From Blastocatellia bacterium (GTDB lineage Bacteria > Acidobacteriota > Blastocatellia > UBA7656): 64,000 nucleotides of DNA. The stretch spans positions 124,001 to 188,000 of the forward strand of contig DATENM010000039.1 in NCBI GenBank assembly GCA_035275065.1, written 5' to 3'. The notes beneath the pieces were generated by a model that saw nothing but the letters and a program-made list of their open reading frames with translations, had not been told where the DNA came from and did not search any database. The number at the start of each line of letters is the position of its first letter. Position 1 is the first letter of the stretch. Of this stretch, positions 59,208-64,000 are shown piece by piece. The translations under genes and the position numbers were made by a program.

Positions 59208-60161
59208 ATGGTGAATAGACGTTTTGTATTCGCAATCATTCTCGCTCTCATCGTCGCCGTCTGCTCCGGGGCAACGGCGACGGCGCAGGACGATGTCGTC
59301 AAGCTCAAGGCCGATCTGGTGACGATTGACGCGACGGTGACCGACAAGGACGGTAACTTCATTCGCAATCTTAAAGCCGACGACTTCACGGTCTACGAAG
59401 ACGGCGTGCCGCAGAAGCTCGACTTCTTTGAGGCCAGCGAACAGGCGGCGCTGACCCGCCCGCTCGCCGTCGTCGTCGCCATAGACACGTCGGGCAGCAT
59501 CAAGCCCGAAGAGATTGCCCGCCAACGCCTGGCGACCGAAAACTTCATGCGACTGGTGCGGCCCGAATCGGTCTTTGCGGTCATCGCCTTCAACACAGAG
59601 ACGCGCGTGCTGCAAGACTTCACCAGCGACGCCCGCAAGGTCAGCGCCGCCTTTCAGAAGATCGGCGAAGTCACCGGCTCGTCGCGCATCTTCGGCTCGA
59701 TTGACAAAGCTGTGGGGATGCTCAAGCGCGCGCCGCGCTTCCGCGACGGGCGCCGTTTGCGGCGCGTCGTCATCGTCCTGACCGACGGCTACGACAACGT
59801 CTCGTCGCCCGAGCAGGGCGATTTGATCCGCCGCGCCAACGACGCCGAAGTGACGGTCTTCTCGATCACCCTGCCCTCATATATGCCCGGCGGCTCATCG
59901 GACAAACGCGTGATGACTCTGCTCGACGTGTCGCGCATCGTGCCGATGACCGGCGGCGCAGACTTCTCGGCGGATACCCGCGATTTCGCGCCGGTCTTCA
60001 AATCCATCGCCGAAGAGATACGCTCAGGCTACACGCTGGCTTATTACCCGCCCGAGTCGAGCCGCCGCGACGGGCGTCTGCATCAGGTGCGCGTCGAGTG
60101 CAAACGCGTGGGCGCCATCATCCGCGCCAGCCGCACCAGCTATCAATCGCCGGCGAAGTAA
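59208..60161 (+). CDS. secreted VWFA-domain protein, acidobacterial type
   Basis: A 317-residue exported protein. ATG 59208 follows GGGAG and begins the signal peptide (VNRRFVFAIILALIVAVCSG). A beta domain (about 32-85, VTIDATVTDKDGNFIRNL, FTVYEDGVPQKLDFF) precedes a von Willebrand factor A domain with the MIDAS motif IDTSGS (about 96-101) and VIVLTDGYDN. This layout matches the VWFA-related family abundant in Acidobacteriota, which supports the taxonomic inference. It is divergent from the glycan operon. The ligand is unknown. Confidence 0.87.
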   Translation: MVNRRFVFAIILALIVAVCSGATATAQDDVVKLKADLVTIDATVTDKDGNFIRNLKADDFTVYEDGVPQKLDFFEASEQAALTRPLAVVVAIDTSGSIKPEEIARQRLATENFMRLVRPESVFAVIAFNTETRVLQDFTSDARKVSAAFQKIGEVTGSSRIFGSIDKAVGMLKRAPRFRDGRRLRRVVIVLTDGYDNVSSPEQGDLIRRANDAEVTVFSITLPSYMPGGSSDKRVMTLLDVSRIVPMTGGADFSADTRDFAPVFKSIAEEIRSGYTLAYYPPESSRRDGRLHQVRVECKRVGAIIRASRTSYQSPAK

Positions 60162-60243
60162 ATCCTGGCTAAAGCGCGCCGCATCCGTTACCATTAAAGT
60201 TTGCATTACCGCGGGAATTCATCACAGAGAGCAGTAAGCGCGA

Positions 60244-61602
60244 ATGAGTGAAAAGAAGAAAATTGGCATGGTGAGCCTGGGCTGCCCGAAGAACCTCGTC
60301 GACAGCGAGGTGATGATGGGCTTGCTGGCGCGGCAGGGCTACGAGCTGACCAGTGATTCGGCAGAAGCCGACGTGCTGGTGGTCAATACCTGCGGCTTCA
60401 TCGATTCGGCGCGCCAGGAATCCGTAGACACGATTCTTGAAATGGCGCAGCTCAAGCAGACCGGCAAGGCGAAACAACTGGTGGTCGCCGGCTGCCTGGT
60501 CGAACGCTATCGCGACGACCTCAAGCGCGAGATTCCCGAAATCGACGCGCTGATCGGCGTCAATCAACTGACCGAGATTGAATCGGTCGTGGCGACGTCG
60601 CAGCCGCGCAGCCTGCCGATCTATAGCGACGGCGCCAGCGTGCCGGAGCTCTATCTCTATGACGAGACGACGCCGCGATTGCGCGCCACCGCGCCCTATA
60701 CGGCGTACGTCAAGATCGCCGAAGGCTGTGACCACACCTGCGCCTTCTGCATCATCCCCAGGCTGCGCGGCGTCTTCCGCTCGCGCTCGCCCGAATCGAT
60801 TCTGCACGAAGTCGAAGCGCTCACGGCACAGGGCGTCCGCGAGATCGTGTTGATCTCGCAAGACACCACCGCTTATGGCAGCGACTTGAATTTGAAAGAC
60901 GGACTGGCGCGCTTGCTCGAAGCGATCAGCGACGTGCCGGGCGTCGAGTGGGTGCGCTTTCTTTACTGCTATCCGACGAATATCAGCGACGAGCTGCTGC
61001 GGGTGATGGCCGAGCGCGCGAACGTCTGCAAGTATTTCGACATCCCGTTGCAACACGCCAGCCGCCGGGTCTTGCAGCGTATGCGGCGCGGCGGCGCGCG
61101 TTCGGCTTACGAGCGCCTGATCGCCCGCATCCGCGAGCGCGTTCCCGGTGTCGCCGTGCGCACCACCTTTATCGTCGGCTTTCCCGGCGAGCGCGAGGAA
61201 GATTTTCGGGAGCTGGTCGAGTTCGTGCGCGCCGTCGAGTTCGACCGCGTCGGCGTGTTTACCTATTCCGACGAAGAGAACTCCGCCGGCATTGAGCTGG
61301 ACGAAAAGGTTGACGCCAAAACCATGCGCCGACGCGAGCGCCTCTTGATGAAAGCGCAGGCACGCCTGTCGCGCCGCCGCAATCGCCGCATGGTCGGTCG
61401 GCAAGTGCGCGTCTTGCTCGAAGGCCGCTCGAAAGAGAGCGACCTGTTGCTTGAAGGGCGCATGGAAACCCAGGCGCCGGAGATTGACGGCGTCGTGTTG
61501 ATCAACGACATCCCCGAAGGCCGCGAGGTGCGCCCCGGCGATTTCGTCACCGTCGAGATCACCGAAGCGCACGACTATGATCTGATCGGCCGCATTGTTT
61601 AA
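60244..61602 (+). CDS. rimO: ribosomal protein S12 methylthiotransferase
   Basis: A 452-residue radical-SAM enzyme that methylthiolates an Asp of ribosomal protein S12. The N-terminal UPF0004 domain holds the auxiliary cluster cysteines C14 (GCPKNLVDSE), C50 (NTCGFID) and C84 (AGCLVERY). The radical-SAM triad is C162, C166 and C169 (EGCDHTCAFCIIP). A TRAM domain occupies the C terminus (about 380-450). GCPKNLVDSE and the IIPRLRG end favour RimO over MiaB. The stretch rimO-pgpA-cinA is a common neighbourhood. Confidence 0.96.
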   Translation: MSEKKKIGMVSLGCPKNLVDSEVMMGLLARQGYELTSDSAEADVLVVNTCGFIDSARQESVDTILEMAQLKQTGKAKQLVVAGCLVERYRDDLKREIPEIDALIGVNQLTEIESVVATSQPRSLPIYSDGASVPELYLYDETTPRLRATAPYTAYVKIAEGCDHTCAFCIIPRLRGVFRSRSPESILHEVEALTAQGVREIVLISQDTTAYGSDLNLKDGLARLLEAISDVPGVEWVRFLYCYPTNISDELLRVMAERANVCKYFDIPLQHASRRVLQRMRRGGARSAYERLIARIRERVPGVAVRTTFIVGFPGEREEDFRELVEFVRAVEFDRVGVFTYSDEENSAGIELDEKVDAKTMRRRERLLMKAQARLSRRRNRRMVGRQVRVLLEGRSKESDLLLEGRMETQAPEIDGVVLINDIPEGREVRPGDFVTVEITEAHDYDLIGRIV

Positions 61603-61659
61603 CGACGTGCTGCGCGAAGCTCGGGTTGTGATAGAATCGCCCCACACAGAGGAAGAGCC

Positions 61660-62226
61660 ATGTCAATTCCAAAAGAAAAATGGATGACCATAGATGACCT
61701 CTTGTTGATGCCGGATGATGGCAACCGCTACGAGGTCATCGAAGGAGAGCTTTTCGTGACACGCGCCCCGAATTTTGACCACCAGGCTGTCATCTCCAAT
61801 CTGAATACACTGATTGGCATCTATTTGCGAGAGAATCCCATCGGCTCGGTTGTTCCCGGCCCCGGCGTGATCTTCAGCAAATTCAGCGGCGTCATTCCCG
61901 ACCTGCTTTTCTTGACGCACAAGACGCGAAAGAAAATCCTCTCGGCAGGCAAGCTCAAGGGCGCGCCGGAACTGGCGATTGAAGTCGTTTCGCCCGGCGC
62001 TTCGAGTCACCGCCGTGACCGCGTCGCCAAGCGTCATCTATTCGCCAAGTATGGCGTTCAAGAGTATTGGATTGTTGATTACAAAACCTGCACGGTCGAA
62101 GTCTACGCCCTGGAGCAGAAGGTTCTGCAACTGGTTTCCAAACTCAGCGAACAGGATGTGCTCACCTCAAGCGTGCTGCCGGGGTTCACCTGCAAGGTCG
62201 CCGACATCTTCGCCGATTTAGATTGA
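61660..62226 (+). CDS. Uma2/DUF820 family putative endonuclease
   Basis: A 188-residue protein of the PD-(D/E)XK superfamily. Motifs: RYEVIEGELFV (about 23-33), GVIPDLLFL (catalytic Asp), LAIEVVSPGASS (Glu) and KRHLFAKYGVQEYWIVD. The family is very abundant in cyanobacteria and other large genomes; activity and role are uncertain. It is inserted between rimO and pgpA with an ATAGAAT-type -10 element (about 61631-61637) just before the start. Often horizontally mobile, but no repeat flanks are seen. Confidence 0.88.
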   Translation: MSIPKEKWMTIDDLLLMPDDGNRYEVIEGELFVTRAPNFDHQAVISNLNTLIGIYLRENPIGSVVPGPGVIFSKFSGVIPDLLFLTHKTRKKILSAGKLKGAPELAIEVVSPGASSHRRDRVAKRHLFAKYGVQEYWIVDYKTCTVEVYALEQKVLQLVSKLSEQDVLTSSVLPGFTCKVADIFADLD

Positions 62227-62252
62227 TCGCTCTCCTCTCTTCAAGCAAGCTG

Positions 62253-62786
62253 ATGCGCCGACCCGCTCCTACAAAACCTCAAGAGATGCCCCCGCTCAGT
62301 CGCCTGGGCTACTATGTCGCCACGGGATTTGGCGCGGGCCATGCGCCGATTGCGCCCGGCACGTTCGGCGCGGCGGAAGGCGTCGTCCTCTTCTTCATGG
62401 TCAACGCCCTGGTCAATCAACGATTGATGCTGACGCCGCTCGCGTCGCTACTCGTCTTTGCCATCATCAACGTCGCGCTCTACGCCGTTGGCGTATGGGC
62501 CTCGGATCAGGCCATCGCCGCGACCGGCTTGAAAGACCCACGCCTCGCGGTGATTGACGAAGTGAGCGGCCAGCTCATCGCCATGACGCCGCTGATCGTC
62601 TACCCGTCGCTTGCCGGCGTTCTGGTATCGTTCCTGCTCTTTCGCGCCTTCGACATCTTCAAGCCATATCCGATTCGCAAGCTCGAACGATTGCCCGGTG
62701 GCTTCGGCATCATGAGCGATGACGCGCTTGCGGGCGTCTATGCCGCCGTGCTGACATGGCTGGCGCACAACTTCAGTTGGATTTAG
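62253..62786 (+). CDS. pgpA: phosphatidylglycerophosphatase A
   Basis: A 177-residue membrane phosphatase that converts phosphatidylglycerophosphate to phosphatidylglycerol. Motifs typical of PgpA: GFGAGHAPIAPGTFGA (metal/phosphate region), a DEVSGQLIAM segment and RAFDIFKPYPIRKLERLPGG followed by GIMSDDALAGVYA. Four hydrophobic segments. ATG 62253 is favoured; an upstream TTG in frame overlaps the Uma2 stop. It is followed by the NadD-like gene after 13 bp. Confidence 0.92.
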   Translation: MRRPAPTKPQEMPPLSRLGYYVATGFGAGHAPIAPGTFGAAEGVVLFFMVNALVNQRLMLTPLASLLVFAIINVALYAVGVWASDQAIAATGLKDPRLAVIDEVSGQLIAMTPLIVYPSLAGVLVSFLLFRAFDIFKPYPIRKLERLPGGFGIMSDDALAGVYAAVLTWLAHNFSWI

Positions 62787-62799
62787 CGCCGAGCGTGGT

Positions 62800-63555
62800 A
62801 TGCGAAAAGACCTTCCGGCTCATGAGCTGCCGCCAGCCGAGATGCGACAGATCATCGCGCGTGCTGACCCGCGGGGCTCGCCGCGCGTCGAGGTCATCAA
62901 GCGAGCCGACGGCAGCGGCCCGCGTATTGGCGTCTTCGCCGCGTCGTTCAATCCCGTCACCATCGCTCACCTCGAGCTGATGCGGCGGGCGCGCGATGCC
63001 TTCTCACTCGATGAAGTGCTGGCGCTCGCGGGCCGCGCCAATGCCGATAAGCGCGGTTATGAATGCGCCCTCGAAGACCGCTTGCGGATGCTCTTGCTCG
63101 CCGTAAGCCGGGACGCGCAGCTTGCGGTCGGCATCGCCTCGCACGCTTTCTATGTTGATCTGCTTGAGGCGCTCACGTCGCTCTACCCGCAAAGCGATTT
63201 GCACTTCGTCGTCGGCTTCGATACATTCGAGCGCGTGTTAGACCGGAACGACGCTTACACCGCGAAATACCATCTTCGCTTCAACGACCGGCGTGCGGCG
63301 CTCGACACGCTTTTCTCGCACTGCCGATTCATCGTCGCCGGGCGCAGTGGCGCGGGCCGCGACGAAGTGCGCGCCCTGCTCGCCGATGAGACGGCGGCGA
63401 TTCGCGAGCGCGTCTCATATCTCGATTTCCCAACCGACCTCGGCGAGCGCTCGGCCTCAGAGGTGCGCGACCGCTTGCGCGCCGGCCTGCCGATCACCGG
63501 ATTGGTGCCGGCAACGGTCGAAACTTACATCGCTCGACGCGGCCTGTACTCGTAA
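62800..63555 (+). CDS. NadD-like nucleotidyltransferase
   Basis: A 251-residue protein. After a 40-residue N-terminal extension, the nucleotidyltransferase fold starts with GVFAASFNPVTIAHLEL (about 44-60); bacterial NadD usually has GGTFDPxHxGH, whereas SFNPxT is closer to eukaryotic NMNAT. The C-terminal SASEVRDRLRAG (ISSTxxR equivalent) and LVPATVETYI match NadD. The substrate is probably nicotinate or nicotinamide mononucleotide, but I leave the symbol blank. It lies between pgpA and cinA on the same strand; cinA (nicotinamide-related in some bacteria) fits. Confidence 0.78.
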   Translation: MRKDLPAHELPPAEMRQIIARADPRGSPRVEVIKRADGSGPRIGVFAASFNPVTIAHLELMRRARDAFSLDEVLALAGRANADKRGYECALEDRLRMLLLAVSRDAQLAVGIASHAFYVDLLEALTSLYPQSDLHFVVGFDTFERVLDRNDAYTAKYHLRFNDRRAALDTLFSHCRFIVAGRSGAGRDEVRALLADETAAIRERVSYLDFPTDLGERSASEVRDRLRAGLPITGLVPATVETYIARRGLYS

Positions 63556-63576
63556 ACAGAATAAGGTTCATCGCAG

Positions 63577-64000
63577 ATGCTCAAAGCAGAAATCATCGCC
63601 ATCGGCTCGGAGTTGTTGACGCCGTTGCGCACGGACACGAATTCGCTGTGGCTCACCGAGCGGCTCAACTCTATCGGCATCAGCGTTCATCAGAAGACGA
63701 TTGTCGGCGATGAAGAGGGCCGGCTCGAAGAAGCCATGCGCGACGCCCTGCGGCGCTCTGACGTCATCATTTCGACCGGCGGTCTCGGGCCGACCGAAGA
63801 CGACATCACGCGCAAAATCTTTGCGCGCGTCACGGGCCGGCAACTGCGGCTCAATTACGAAATCCTTGAGCGCATTCGCGAGCGTCTGACCAGTCGCGGC
63901 TATCAGATGACGCCGAATAACGAGCGCCAGGCGCTGGTGCCGAGCGGCGCGACGCCATTGCCGAACCCCAACGGCACGGCTCCCGGCCTGCGCCTCGATC
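63577..64000 (+). CDS. cinA: CinA family protein, N-terminal part (cut by window end)
   Basis: 141 codons are visible and the gene runs past the window. ATG 63577 gives MLKAEIIAIGSELLTPLRTD, the standard start of the CinA MoaB/MPTase-like domain, with STGGLGPTEDDITRKI in the active-site loop and a PNPNGTAPG motif. CinA proteins act in NAD recycling (pyrophosphatase and nicotinamide-nucleotide deamidase halves). The C-terminal deamidase domain cannot be checked. Confidence 0.93.
   Translation, partial: MLKAEIIAIGSELLTPLRTDTNSLWLTERLNSIGISVHQKTIVGDEEGRLEEAMRDALRRSDVIISTGGLGPTEDDITRKIFARVTGRQLRLNYEILERIRERLTSRGYQMTPNNERQALVPSGATPLPNPNGTAPGLRLD

Overview
The window reads as a GC-rich bacterial chromosome, most likely Acidobacteriota and probably class Blastocatellia. 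This placement is inferred from gene content: secreted tricorn-like peptidases, a VWFA gene of the acidobacterial type, S46 and C25 peptidases, multihaem c-type cytochromes and large intergenic repeat families. There is no rRNA or tRNA in the window to confirm it. No prophage, CRISPR array or complete transposon was seen.

Layout. 1-14.3 kb (+) is an exported-peptidase island: the end of an M16 gene, a second M16 subunit, an S46 dipeptidyl-peptidase, and three tandem secreted tricorn-like S41 peptidases of about 1120 residues each, closed by a strong terminator. 14.5-17.5 kb (-): a DUF4328 membrane protein, def with a coupled small membrane gene, and aroC. 17.8-19.4 kb (+): an internally duplicated secreted protein and a SYLF protein. 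19.5-24.2 kb: uvrB (-), the purC-cvpA-HTH_8 unit (+), a TlpA-like thioredoxin (-). 24.3-30.4 kb (+): zinc-ribbon coiled-coil protein, unknown protein, NAD kinase, rhomboid protease, ABC exporter pair. 30.4-36.1 kb: two GT39-type membrane glycosyltransferases (-) around a secreted PQQ-type sugar dehydrogenase (+). 36.4-45.4 kb: queF, an HhH-GPD DNA glycosylase, a P-loop protein, an EthD protein, a serine beta-lactamase-like hydrolase with TPRs, a UxaA/GarD dehydratase, peptidase E. 45.7-55 kb: a C25 gingipain-like peptidase (+), two multihaem cytochromes c (-), a Tat-exported aldo/keto reductase (-), a subtilase (-). 55.1-59 kb (-): a surface-polysaccharide operon (Trm112-like, GT9 heptosyltransferase, heptose kinase, UDP-sugar dehydrogenase). 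59.2-64 kb (+): VWFA protein, rimO, Uma2, pgpA, NadD-like, cinA (cut by the window end).

Functionally the window combines extracellular protein degradation (M16, S46, three tricorn-like, C25, S8) with housekeeping genes and cell-envelope sugar chemistry.

The most unusual content is non-coding. (1) Many short gaps between same-strand genes are filled by mirrored tandem arrays: a 7-8 bp unit repeated 2-5 times, a spacer, then the same unit repeated in reverse complement. Each locus has its own unit but the same architecture, often beginning a few bases after a stop codon. (2) A 58-59 bp double-dyad palindrome occurs at three convergent gene ends, and a fourth copy lies inside the heptosyltransferase ORF, where it adds about 21 residues. 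(3) Two MITE-like copies of one element carry about 18 bp terminal inverted repeats and 9 bp target duplications; one is nested inside a mirrored array.
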